Shown: piece by piece, positions 1 to 6,419 of the stretch | Numbering within the stretch: the first letter of the stretch is position 1 | Layout: every line of letters starts with the position of its first letter | DNA from: Phycisphaerales bacterium UBA1845 | GTDB taxonomy: Bacteria > Planctomycetota > Phycisphaerae > UBA1845 | Length of the DNA stretch: 13,689 nt | Direction of reading: 5' to 3' | NCBI GenBank assembly: GCA_002338715.1 | Contig: DDIR01000076.1 | Location: 80,948-94,636, forward strand | Position numbers and translations under genes: made by a program | The notes under the pieces: model-generated | Told to the model about the DNA's origin: nothing | What the model saw: the letters and a program-made list of their open reading frames with translations, nothing else | Databases searched by the model: none

Positions 1-80
1 CACGGGCCAGCCGTCATCGAATTCTGGTTGTCGGAGACCGGCGCCCCTGCCGTCGTCGTCAGTTTTGGATTCTTGGACAT
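1..80 (-). CDS. katA: Monofunctional haem catalase, N-terminal fragment (KatA type)
   Basis: This is the first 26 codons of a gene reading out of the window on the minus strand, with its ATG at 80-78. The translated start contains AGAPVSDNQNS followed by MTAGP. That string is the characteristic N-terminal arm of small-subunit monofunctional catalases (KatA family), which dismutate hydrogen peroxide to water and oxygen in the cytoplasm. The haem and active-site residues lie beyond the edge and cannot be checked. A strong ribosome binding site, AAGGAG, sits about 7 bases before the ATG. The gene is divergent from an OxyR-type regulator, a classical arrangement for peroxide-inducible catalase, and this supports the call. 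Clade and subunit size cannot be judged from 26 residues. Confidence 0.88.
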   Translation of the reverse strand, partial: MSKNPKLTTTAGAPVSDNQNSMTAGP

Positions 81-182
81 CTGCGTCACTCCTTTTGCGA
101 GCGTTTCGAATGATTGGCACGAACCCGTCGGCGCAATTCGTGATTCTATCCCAACGGGTGATTCTTTTTGATTTCCTTAGAG

Positions 183-211
183 AACATAAAGCGCAACCTG
201 GTATAATTCAA
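183..211 (-). promoter_or_regulatory. Predicted katA promoter
   Basis: Read on the minus strand, TTGAAT (211-206) and TATGTT (188-183) are separated by exactly 17 bases. Each matches the sigma-70 consensus at four of six positions. The predicted transcript would start near 176 and leave a leader of about 95 bases before the catalase ATG. The predicted OxyR operator begins at the base immediately upstream of the -35, which is the normal position for OxyR as an activator. A weak match is expected for an activator-dependent promoter. An alternative -10, TAGAAT at 148-143, lacks a good -35. Confidence 0.5.
202..207 (+). promoter_or_regulatory. Predicted oxyR -10 box
   Basis: This is a perfect TATAAT, with transcription predicted to start near 213-214. 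No good -35 is visible at 16-18 bases upstream. The element lies just next to the katA -35 on the other strand, so the two promoters are back to back and probably compete. The OxyR operator would cover the start point and the leader, which suggests autorepression. Confidence 0.4.
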
Positions 212-248
212 AGACATAGTATCTATTGACTTGATAGGGAATACCTAT
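212..248. promoter_or_regulatory. OxyR operator
   Basis: The known OxyR site is four tetranucleotides, ATAG-N7-CTAT-N7-ATAG-N7-CTAT. Here CTAT (223-226), ATAG (234-237) and CTAT (245-248) are exact and exactly 7 bases apart. The first element is AGAC (212-215), which matches two of four positions. The site ends inside the oxyR start codon, covers its AGGGA ribosome binding site, and starts flush with the katA -35 on the other strand. Its position and the adjacent oxyR gene make OxyR the obvious ligand. Confidence 0.75.
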
Positions 249-1125
249 GGAACTGCACCAACTGCGATATTTCGTCACCGTGGCTGACAAAGGGGGATTC
301 ACGCGGGCGGCAGAGGCCTGTTTCGTGTCCCAGCCGTCACTCAGTCAGCAGATCATCAAGCTTGAACGCGAACTGGGTCACCGCCTTTTCGACCGCCTCG
401 GTCGCACCGTCAAGCTCACCGAAGCCGGTCACGCCGCATACGCCCACGCCATTTCCATCCTCCGCTCCGTCGACGAAATCGAAGACAGCGTGATCGCAGC
501 CACCGACCCTGAGAAAGGCGCGATCACCGTTGGGGCGATCCCGACCATCGCGCCGTACCTCATGCCCGCATTAATCAAACGCTTTGCCAAAACCTACCCC
601 GAATCCGTCATCTCCATCCACGAAGACCTCACTGCCGAAACCGAGCGCCGCTGCGCCGTTGGCGAAATCGACATCGGCATCATTGCGACCCCGCCAGCCA
701 ACAGCGCCCTACGCAGTCAGGAATTGTTCACCGAAGAAATGCTGCTCGCGCTGCCGGCGAATCACCGCCTTGCAAACAAGAAACGCATCGGATTGGAGGA
801 TGTCGCCGGCGAACCGTTCGTGCTCATGAACGAGTTACACTGTCTGGGCGAACAGGTCGTCGGCTTCTGCCACAAACAAGGTTGCCTGCCCGTCGTGCGC
901 TGCGTGGGTGTGCAACTGTTGACCATTCAACAACTCGTCGCGCTGGGACGCGGGGTGTCGCTCATACCGGCGATGGCCGCCCAATCCGACAAACGCTGCG
1001 CGTACCGATCACTGGCCGCGCCGAAACCACAGCGCACGATTCGCATGATCTGGCACAAGGATCGTTATCAATCGCAATTGGTTCGGGCGTTCTTGGAAGT
1101 GCTTGCAGGTTGCGGAAAGTTGTGA
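247..1125 (+). CDS. oxyR: Peroxide-sensing LysR-family regulator OxyR
   Basis: This 292-residue LysR-type regulator has an N-terminal winged helix-turn-helix (about residues 4-63, starting MELHQLRYF) and a periplasmic-binding-like sensor domain (about 90-292). The motif HCLGEQVVGFC places cysteines at 199 and 208. In E. coli OxyR these same-numbered residues form the disulfide that switches the protein on when peroxide is present. H198, T100, T129 and R266 also fall at positions reported as important in OxyR family members. OxyR normally activates catalase and other antioxidant genes, and the divergent catalase here fits. The start is the canonical LysR start, with AGGGA six bases upstream. 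Six further cysteines (25, 136, 213, 219, 251, 289) have no assigned role. The LysR call is certain; the OxyR subtype is nearly so. Confidence 0.93.
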   Translation: MELHQLRYFVTVADKGGFTRAAEACFVSQPSLSQQIIKLERELGHRLFDRLGRTVKLTEAGHAAYAHAISILRSVDEIEDSVIAATDPEKGAITVGAIPTIAPYLMPALIKRFAKTYPESVISIHEDLTAETERRCAVGEIDIGIIATPPANSALRSQELFTEEMLLALPANHRLANKKRIGLEDVAGEPFVLMNELHCLGEQVVGFCHKQGCLPVVRCVGVQLLTIQQLVALGRGVSLIPAMAAQSDKRCAYRSLAAPKPQRTIRMIWHKDRYQSQLVRAFLEVLAGCGKL

Positions 1126-1147
1126 TCAGGAATGTCGATCAGGAATG
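1124..1147. repeat. 11-bp tandem direct repeat at the convergent gene ends
   Basis: GATCAGGAATG occurs at 1124-1134 and again at 1137-1147, two bases apart. The first copy overlaps the oxyR stop codon. The second overlaps the stop and last codon of the convergent diguanylate cyclase gene. It may be a small duplication that created the present 13-base gap between the stops. No function is evident. Confidence 0.6.
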
Positions 1148-2449
1148 CGACTTGGCGTCGGTGTGTTCGCCAAACACGAGCACGCGGTTCTTGCCGGTGC
1201 CTTTGGCCCGCAAAAGCGCCTCGTCGGCTTGGGCGATCAACTCTTCCGCTGTCGAAGCATCCCAAGGGAAACTCGCGAGTCCGCCGCTGATGGTGATCGA
1301 ACCGGGCGCGTGGTCGACGAGCGATTCACATTGCCAACCGAGCAGATCCTTCTTGAAACGCTCCAACACACTCAGCGCGTCGAGCGGATGGTTGCTGCCA
1401 GCCACCCGCGGCTGATCTGCATCCCAGAAGATCACGCAAAATTCATCACCACCGTAGCGCGTCACAATGTCATGATCGCGGCAGTGCGATTGGAACATCT
1501 TGCCAATGCAGCGAATGATCTCGTCACCAGCCGCATGACCGTATGCGTCGTTGTAACTCTTGAAATCGTCAATATCGAACAGCAACACCGTCACGCGGAA
1601 TCGATCGCGCCGCGCCTTCTCCAGCAAATCCGTCAGCAGACGAAGGGCGTAGCGCCGATTGTGCAATCCGCTCAACTCATCCGTCAGCGCTTCTTTGCGC
1701 CACGAGCGATGGTTGGCTGCCGCGTCCAAAATGTGGGAGGCCAATCGTCCGTAATGGGCGAGTTTGTCAATGTCCGCCGGTCGATACGGTATGCGTCGCG
1801 GACCGACACTGATCTGCCCGATCGACTTCGTTCCGCGTTTGATCAACTCGACCAGCACCGGTTCAGCCACCGTTCCCCCGCTCGATGCCGTTGATCCGTC
1901 GGCGACGATCGTCACCGATTCACTTTGCATCGCCAGTCGAACGAGGTCAGCCAACCTGGTCAACGTTGAAAAATCGTCGCGACCAAGTTGTGCAAGCAAG
2001 TCACTCAGCGCCGCGAGCTCTTCCATCGACGCGGTTGCACATTTTTCGGCGCCGCGCGAAAGCTCTGTCCGCGTCACAAATCCCAGCGCCGCATCAAACT
2101 CGGCATGGTCAACAGGAAGCAGCAGATAGTCATCCGCACCCGATGCCGCAATTGCCTTAACGTGCGGTTCCAAGTCGACAGGACAACAGAGAATAACCTT
2201 GGTGTGTTCGCCAGCCGCTTCACGCAAACCGCGCAGCGCCGGCAGAAGTTGTGGATCGTCATCGGTTACATGAACAAGCACCGCCCGAACATTGCTGTGC
2301 GCCAACTCATCGATGCCTTCCAGAAAACTCGTCGTCTTCACCACGACGCAATTCTGATAGCGGTCACGCAGAAAACCCGACAGTACGTCGGATGACTCGA
2401 TGAGCAACAACCGGTCGCGTTCAAGAATGTTGGGCGATGAAGATATCAA
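1139..2449 (-). CDS. Diguanylate cyclase (pseudo-receiver, GAF-like, GGDEF)
   Basis: This is a 436-residue cytoplasmic signalling protein. Residues about 12-125 have a receiver fold, but the phosphorylation site is lost: the acidic pocket is IES (17-19), the aspartate position reads VHV around 60, and the usual lysine before the final proline is L111. Residues about 145-245 look like a degenerate GAF domain. Residues 254-430 are a GGDEF domain with the ALTDELSGLHNRR lead-in, FDIDDFK (291-297) and an intact GGDEF (333-337), so it should make cyclic di-GMP from two GTP. RxxD (324-327) lies exactly five residues before GGDEF, as in a product-inhibition I-site. The start is TTG with a weak AGG five bases upstream; no in-frame ATG fits. 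It lies 60 bases after another receiver-like gene on the same strand, so the two are probably co-transcribed. Confidence 0.93.
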   Translation of the reverse strand: MISSSPNILERDRLLLIESSDVLSGFLRDRYQNCVVVKTTSFLEGIDELAHSNVRAVLVHVTDDDPQLLPALRGLREAAGEHTKVILCCPVDLEPHVKAIAASGADDYLLLPVDHAEFDAALGFVTRTELSRGAEKCATASMEELAALSDLLAQLGRDDFSTLTRLADLVRLAMQSESVTIVADGSTASSGGTVAEPVLVELIKRGTKSIGQISVGPRRIPYRPADIDKLAHYGRLASHILDAAANHRSWRKEALTDELSGLHNRRYALRLLTDLLEKARRDRFRVTVLLFDIDDFKSYNDAYGHAAGDEIIRCIGKMFQSHCRDHDIVTRYGGDEFCVIFWDADQPRVAGSNHPLDALSVLERFKKDLLGWQCESLVDHAPGSITISGGLASFPWDASTAEELIAQADEALLRAKGTGKNRVLVFGEHTDAKSHS

Positions 2450-2509
2450 TGAAGCCTGCTTTCGTTGCTGTCGATTCCGTGATCGAAACGATTCAGTCGC
2501 TTGCGCTCG

Positions 2510-3568
2510 TTACTCACCTAGCAGCAAACTCAATTCTTCCGGCGATAGAAGCGGCGGATCGTCCGACATCGCTTCGGTTTCGTCCGACCTGGGTGCATCC
2601 TGACTGCCTGCCGCGTCGTCGACCGAAGCGGCTGGCGGTGTGGGCCCGGTTCGCGTTGGCGGCGTACGCGTCGTTCCGCGACTCGCCTCGGACCAAGGAA
2701 CAATCACGGGCCGACAGTCGTCGGGACTGTCATCATCAAATCCGGATTCCTCGCTCGGCTCAGCTGGGTCCCGGTCGAAGTCGCCGCCGGATTCGTACCC
2801 TTCCGATGCATTATCTACGTCCAGGTCAGCCGAGGGTTCTCCGCCGTCTTCCACCAATTCCAGCGATGGGTCTGTTGGCGGATGGCCCGAAATGCCCTCC
2901 GGTATCGAAATGCCCCCCGGAGATGTCCCAACCCCACTGGTTTCTATGCCCCCCAATTCGCCGGGGTCAAACGTGTCATCAGTTTTTGTGAAATCAGCGT
3001 CTGCAAGGTCCGATTCCCAATCGATGCTCTCCGGCCCACCCGAAACGGGTTCCACACCAACAGCATCGAATTCATTATCGGGAGAAGCAAATGTATCCGG
3101 ATTATTTTGCGTTTCGTCGAAGCCGCCCGCATCTGTTGGAAAATCGCCCCAGACGTCGACGTCAGCCGAATCGGGGTCGGCGATTGCCCCCACATCACCA
3201 TGCTCAGCCAGGATGCCTTCGACCGCCTCCGTCGAAAGGCGCGCGGAAGCGCCGGCTTGGATTGCCCGGTCGATCTTCGCGGCGCAGCGGTCTTCACCCA
3301 CCACAAAAATGCAAAGCTCGGGATACGATCGTGTGCAGATTGAAAAAAATTCGAATTCGGGCGAGGTCAGCCAATCCACCCGAACCAGGGCGATCACCGG
3401 CTTGAGCGTCTTAATCCGCGCCAGCGCCTCATACACCGAAGGGCAATGCACCAACGCAAACGCATGATCCCCCATCAGCCCCTGGATTGACGGCGGCAGT
3501 TCGTCGGTATCAATGTCGACGCACAGAATCACTTCTTTGGATTCGGGATTCGTCTCTGCCAAATTCAT
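2510..3568 (-). CDS. Receiver-like protein with long acidic disordered tail
   Basis: I do not recognise a named family. With the GTG start at 3577 as residue 1 (355 residues), residues about 15-120 resemble a response-regulator receiver: VILCVDID at the first strand, ALVRVD at the phosphorylation strand (D68 possible), FVVGED, then IQAGAS. The lysine of the final loop is not evident, so phosphorylation is doubtful. Residues about 130-340 are rich in D, E, S, G and P with no predicted fold, so probably disordered. The last residues, LLSPEELSLLLGE, form a hydrophobic amphipathic helix resembling the CheY-binding peptide of FliM. I place the start at the ATG at 3568 (352 residues); the GTG at 3577 is an alternative, and neither has a clear ribosome binding site. 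It precedes the diguanylate cyclase and may be its partner or a scaffold. Confidence 0.75.
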   Translation of the reverse strand: MNLAETNPESKEVILCVDIDTDELPPSIQGLMGDHAFALVHCPSVYEALARIKTLKPVIALVRVDWLTSPEFEFFSICTRSYPELCIFVVGEDRCAAKIDRAIQAGASARLSTEAVEGILAEHGDVGAIADPDSADVDVWGDFPTDAGGFDETQNNPDTFASPDNEFDAVGVEPVSGGPESIDWESDLADADFTKTDDTFDPGELGGIETSGVGTSPGGISIPEGISGHPPTDPSLELVEDGGEPSADLDVDNASEGYESGGDFDRDPAEPSEESGFDDDSPDDCRPVIVPWSEASRGTTRTPPTRTGPTPPAASVDDAAGSQDAPRSDETEAMSDDPPLLSPEELSLLLGE

Positions 3569-3759
3569 CTCGAACACCGACCGGTGAATAAGATCTGAAC
3601 TATTTCATCAGCGACACGGGCCCGTCTGACCGCATTCGAGTCAAACCGCCGAAATTCGCGCTTTTGCCCAGCTTACAGGTGGAGCTGGTGATGGTCAACG
3701 ATTCAGTTTCTTGCGATGCAATGGGTCGGCAAGCCGCTCAACCCGTTTGCTGCCCCCGG

Positions 3760-4206
3760 TCAGCCGACCGAACTGCCCGGTTCGATGCTGTCGTCGGTGG
3801 TGACGAGGATCACCTTCGAGCGATCTTCCGAAGAAGCAGCGAGCAGCATGCCCTGGCTGACCTCACCGCGCATTTTGCGGGGTGCAAGGTTGGCGACGAC
3901 GACAATGTTCTTACCCACCAGGGAAGCGGCTTCGTAATGCCCGCGCAGCCCGGCGCAGATCTGCCGCTGTTCGGTTCCCAGATCAACCTTGAGCACGATG
4001 AGCTTGTCGGCATTGGGATGGTCGTTGGCTTCAAGCACCCGCGCAACCTTCAGACTCACCTTGAAGAAGTCGTCGATGCTGATCAAGCCCGAATCGTCAG
4101 CCGACGAGGCGGCTGTTGTCGGAGCCGGTTGCGACGAAGCCGGTTGCGACGGGGCGGCTTGGGGTTCTGCGTTCGGGCCAGATGCCTGTGGTTTTTCTTC
4201 AGTCAT
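3760..4206 (-). CDS. Stand-alone tRNA-binding OB-fold protein (MetRS beta-like)
   Basis: The product has 148 residues. Residues about 42-148 are an EMAP-II/Trbp111-type OB fold with the family signatures HPNADKL (62-68), the Q-x-I-C-A-G-L segment near 81-87, VVVANLAPRKMRG and SQGMLLAA. This domain binds the tRNA elbow. It is usually the C-terminal dimerisation module of methionyl-tRNA synthetase, and also occurs alone as MetRS beta, CsaA or Trbp111. The first 40 residues are A/P/S/Q-rich and resemble the flexible linker that joins this module to MetRS. A split MetRS is therefore my preferred reading, with a tRNA chaperone as alternative. The ATG at 4206 has AGGAGA about 9 bases upstream. It is followed at 191 bases by a same-strand receiver gene, and probably forms its own unit. 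Confidence 0.88.
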   Translation of the reverse strand: MTEEKPQASGPNAEPQAAPSQPASSQPAPTTAASSADDSGLISIDDFFKVSLKVARVLEANDHPNADKLIVLKVDLGTEQRQICAGLRGHYEAASLVGKNIVVVANLAPRKMRGEVSQGMLLAASSEDRSKVILVTTDDSIEPGSSVG

Positions 4207-4583
4207 GATGCGTTTCTCCTAGGCGCGAAAGTGTATCGAGCCCCCGAAAAAACGCCAATCATCACGTTAGGGCGACCAGCGAAATTTGACTATCCGCCGA
4301 ATCTGACGCCACCATCTGATTCTCGATTCGGCACGTCGCACAGTAGCAAGGAACTCTCTTTACGGCGGCCCGAGGATGCAATGTCAACCGTGGAGTAAGA
4401 TGTAGTCAATGACGTGCGAGAAGTCACCAGGGGAATCTGAACTTAGCAAATTGATCAATTTGCAGGAGTCAGGACACCAACTGGATGGTCGTTCGGGCGG
4501 AACCAAGGGTTTCTTGCGCTCAGTGACACAAGTTTGGATCTGAGCAAAAGCCTGAGAATGCCAAGGGTACCGCCCAAGAAAGA
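4207..4583. other. Gene-poor spacer, 377 bases
   Basis: I see no convincing gene on either strand. Base composition is lower in GC than the genes to the left. It holds the 18-bp palindrome listed separately. It also has an inverted repeat, GCTCAG (4518-4523) with CTGAGC (4540-4545) across a 16-base loop, which could be a weak transcription end for the minus-strand ATPase gene but lacks a T-run. Confidence 0.6.
4446..4463. repeat. Perfect 18-bp palindrome
   Basis: GCAAATTGATCAATTTGC is identical to its own reverse complement over all 18 bases, with no loop. Such a site suits a dimeric DNA-binding protein better than an RNA hairpin. It lies 120 bases beyond the stop codon of the ATPase gene. 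No gene start is nearby, so an operator role is not obvious; a recombination, nucleoid-protein or insertion-end site is possible. Confidence 0.7.
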
Positions 4584-5861
4584 CTAATCGGGAAATGGCA
4601 ATAATCCTTGAAATTCTCTTGCAGCCTCACGGGACATACCCATTTCTTCCAATAGATCACCGACAACTACGCCTTCTCTGATCCCTCTCAAGATTACATA
4701 GGGGCGCAGCAATGGATTGTTGAATGCGTATCTTGCCCGCCGCTTTTTTCCAGTACATTCAAATACCGGTCCACGTTCCTCATCTTCAGAGAAGTCTTTG
4801 AGATGCCGAGAGAAGGCTGGAATCTCGTACTTGGTTTGTGTGATTCTCCGCAACGGCTCACGAACATCAGTTGACGAGAAGAATCCGCGATCATCAGTAT
4901 GTGCCATGGCGCACGCAAGTAAGACGCTCCCGTACAGTGTCCCCTTGCGTTGCGCTTGCGTGGCGCGGTGATAAGCTTCTCGTGTCGTCACGAGCGTGTT
5001 TTTCAGCGCCCCATCGATTCCCCCTTTAACATCTTGAAGACTGATCTGACGGGACTCACGGTCAATTGCACAAAATGCCGATTCTTGTCCGAGAAGGTGC
5101 GTGTAATGCGGGAATCCTCGTGACAGAAACACAATCAAATCCCTCGCATCTTCATCTATCTCCATTTGCATGACTGTCATTGCCCTGTCGACAATTTCTG
5201 TCAATTCGTCCTGTGTCATCGGGGGCATCGCGATTTGAACTAGACATCGCTCGATGGACTCATGTTCCTTGAGAAGTTCAAGTATGTTGTTGGCCACACC
5301 AACGAGAACGAGCGTTATCGCCACGGAGTTGTCGGACAAATCCTTAATAGTGTCAGCAAAAACTGCTCTCTCGTCTTCGTCGAGGACATTAAATTCGTCG
5401 AACACCAAAACAATTTCAAAGCCCTCGTCGCATTCTTGCTCAATTATCCTCCGGATGTCACCAGCACCTACTTCATCTGGCAAGAATTGTGACAGATTGT
5501 ATTCAATGGTTGATCTGCCTGGCACTCTCGTTTCAGGTGTTCCCCCTTCTACGAGTACTGGAATGGACTCGAATGACCTCCGCCACACGTCTCCAAAGTC
5601 GTCATCTTTTGTGCAATTGATTTTGATAAATCGCATGCTCTCAAAGTCTTCAAAGATGTGCTTGAACATGCTGGCGAGTGATGTCTTGCCCACTCCTCGC
5701 TGACCGTACATGACCATATGACAACCACGTGACGTGACTGCCTTGATCAGAGATTTTATCTGCTCTGTTCTCCCGCAGAACAACTTGAATTCATCCACAG
5801 GAGCGCCAGGACTGAACGCTCTACCGGCCAGAGCACGAAGCCTAACCCACCTTTTTTCCAT
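4584..5861 (-). CDS. Solitary Orc1/STAND-like AAA+ ATPase
   Basis: This 425-residue protein is predicted to be a cytoplasmic ATPase. Residues about 28-260 carry a P-loop AAA domain: Walker A GQRGVGKTS (53-61), Walker B VLVFDEF (151-157), and a sensor-1-like LVGVANN ending near 192. Residues about 210-285 fit the helical lid, and about 305-395 a winged helix, with FNNPLLRPYVILRGI typical of the end of this ATPase type. The overall plan is that of Orc1/Cdc6-like and STAND ATPases, often used as sensors or DNA-remodelling switches; no effector domain is fused here. I chose the ATG at 5861, which has GAGGTG six bases upstream. The reading frame stays open to 5960, but the added 33 residues look non-coding. 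GC in sampled lines is about 43-50%, clearly below neighbouring genes, and it stands alone between non-coding stretches. The substrate is unknown. Confidence 0.85.
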   Translation of the reverse strand: MEKRWVRLRALAGRAFSPGAPVDEFKLFCGRTEQIKSLIKAVTSRGCHMVMYGQRGVGKTSLASMFKHIFEDFESMRFIKINCTKDDDFGDVWRRSFESIPVLVEGGTPETRVPGRSTIEYNLSQFLPDEVGAGDIRRIIEQECDEGFEIVLVFDEFNVLDEDERAVFADTIKDLSDNSVAITLVLVGVANNILELLKEHESIERCLVQIAMPPMTQDELTEIVDRAMTVMQMEIDEDARDLIVFLSRGFPHYTHLLGQESAFCAIDRESRQISLQDVKGGIDGALKNTLVTTREAYHRATQAQRKGTLYGSVLLACAMAHTDDRGFFSSTDVREPLRRITQTKYEIPAFSRHLKDFSEDEERGPVFECTGKKRRARYAFNNPLLRPYVILRGIREGVVVGDLLEEMGMSREAAREFQGLLPFPD

Positions 5862-5891
5862 CACACCCACCTCACAAATTCGTCGCAACCA

Positions 5892-5920
5892 ATTGTGCGA
5901 AACCGGGACATAAATGACAA
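5892..5920 (-). promoter_or_regulatory. Predicted promoter of the AAA+ ATPase gene
   Basis: On the minus strand, TTGTCA (5920-5915) and CACAAT (5897-5892) are separated by 17 bases. They match the sigma-70 consensus at five and four of six positions. Transcription would start near 5885, about 24 bases before the ATG at 5861, leaving just enough room for the GAGGTG ribosome binding site. The -35 lies inside a directly repeated motif, so a regulator could act here. Confidence 0.5.
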
Positions 5921-5944
5921 CAATCCGAATTAAATGACAACGAT
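5911..5944. repeat. Tandem 14-bp direct repeats over the ATPase promoter
   Basis: TAAATGACAACAAT (5911-5924) and TAAATGACAACGAT (5931-5944) differ at one base and start 20 bases apart, close to two helical turns. The promoter-proximal copy contains the predicted -35. Same-face tandem sites are typical of operators for regulators that bind as head-to-tail copies. Confidence 0.6.
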
Positions 5945-6419
5945 AGAATTTAATTTGCATATATCATGCCTTCGTCGCAATTCGCCGTCAACTAATTGTC
6001 CTAAGTCGCCCGGATAAAGTGAAACTGCAACAATGTGCCTGCGATGATGGAATCGCGATTTGGGGCAATAGCCAACGCCTCGCGAGAGGAGCAACATCTG
6101 TACCACCGTTCACCGAGACCCGGGTTAGTAATTCAGCCATCCTAGACCGCCTCTCATGACTTAGGCATCGCGTACCCCTTTGATAAGACAAGCGCGTGCG
6201 CCGTTCGCCAATCCGGATCAAGAAAACGCCAGCCATTCAAGAACTGCAACACCAAGAACAGCGCGTACATAAAGCCTGAGCCCGAAACGCCTACCAATGT
6301 TTGGACGTGGGGCAATTGAATTGGATTTCTAAAATGAGACGTCAAAGGTACGTTGCTGTTCGCGACGCAATCCTGCCCTGCGCTCTGCGCGGGTAGTTCA
6401 TTGGCGATCACGCGTTACA
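5945..6419. other. Gene-poor spacer, 475 bases
   Basis: I find no gene I can support. A minus-strand frame around 6154-6411 ends in a stretch with a short hydrophobic segment, MYALFLVLQFLNGWRF. It lacks a ribosome binding site and any family resemblance, so I do not call it. The stretch may be the right flank of an insertion containing the ATPase gene, or may hold decayed coding DNA. Confidence 0.5.

Noticed and set aside
1103..1894. 263-residue plus-strand open frame
   Set aside because: It lies wholly opposite the GGDEF gene and has no family resemblance; GC-rich codon structure leaves the opposite strand open.
2640..3467. 275-residue plus-strand open frame rich in Ser/Pro
   Set aside because: Antisense shadow of the acidic-tail gene; its low-complexity composition mirrors the Asp/Gly/Ser codons of that gene.
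3664..4398. 244-residue plus-strand open frame
   Set aside because: It covers the tRNA-binding gene in antisense, and the opposite strand has a clear conserved protein.
4518..4545. GCTCAG...CTGAGC inverted repeat as an intrinsic terminator
   Set aside because: Six-base stem with a 16-base loop and no T-run on either strand; too weak to call.
5862..5960. Upstream extension of the ATPase reading frame from 5960
   Set aside because: The ribosome binding site and a promoter both place the start at 5861, and the extension would contain the promoter and repeats.
6078..6090. CTCGCGAG palindrome in the right spacer
   Set aside because: An 8-bp palindrome is expected by chance in a GC-rich stretch.
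5988..6236. 82-residue minus-strand open frame
   Set aside because: No ribosome binding site, basic low-information sequence and no recognisable motif.
6154..6411. 85-residue minus-strand frame with a hydrophobic segment
   Set aside because: It starts at GTG without a ribosome binding site; one hydrophobic run is not enough to call a gene, though a decayed gene remains possible.
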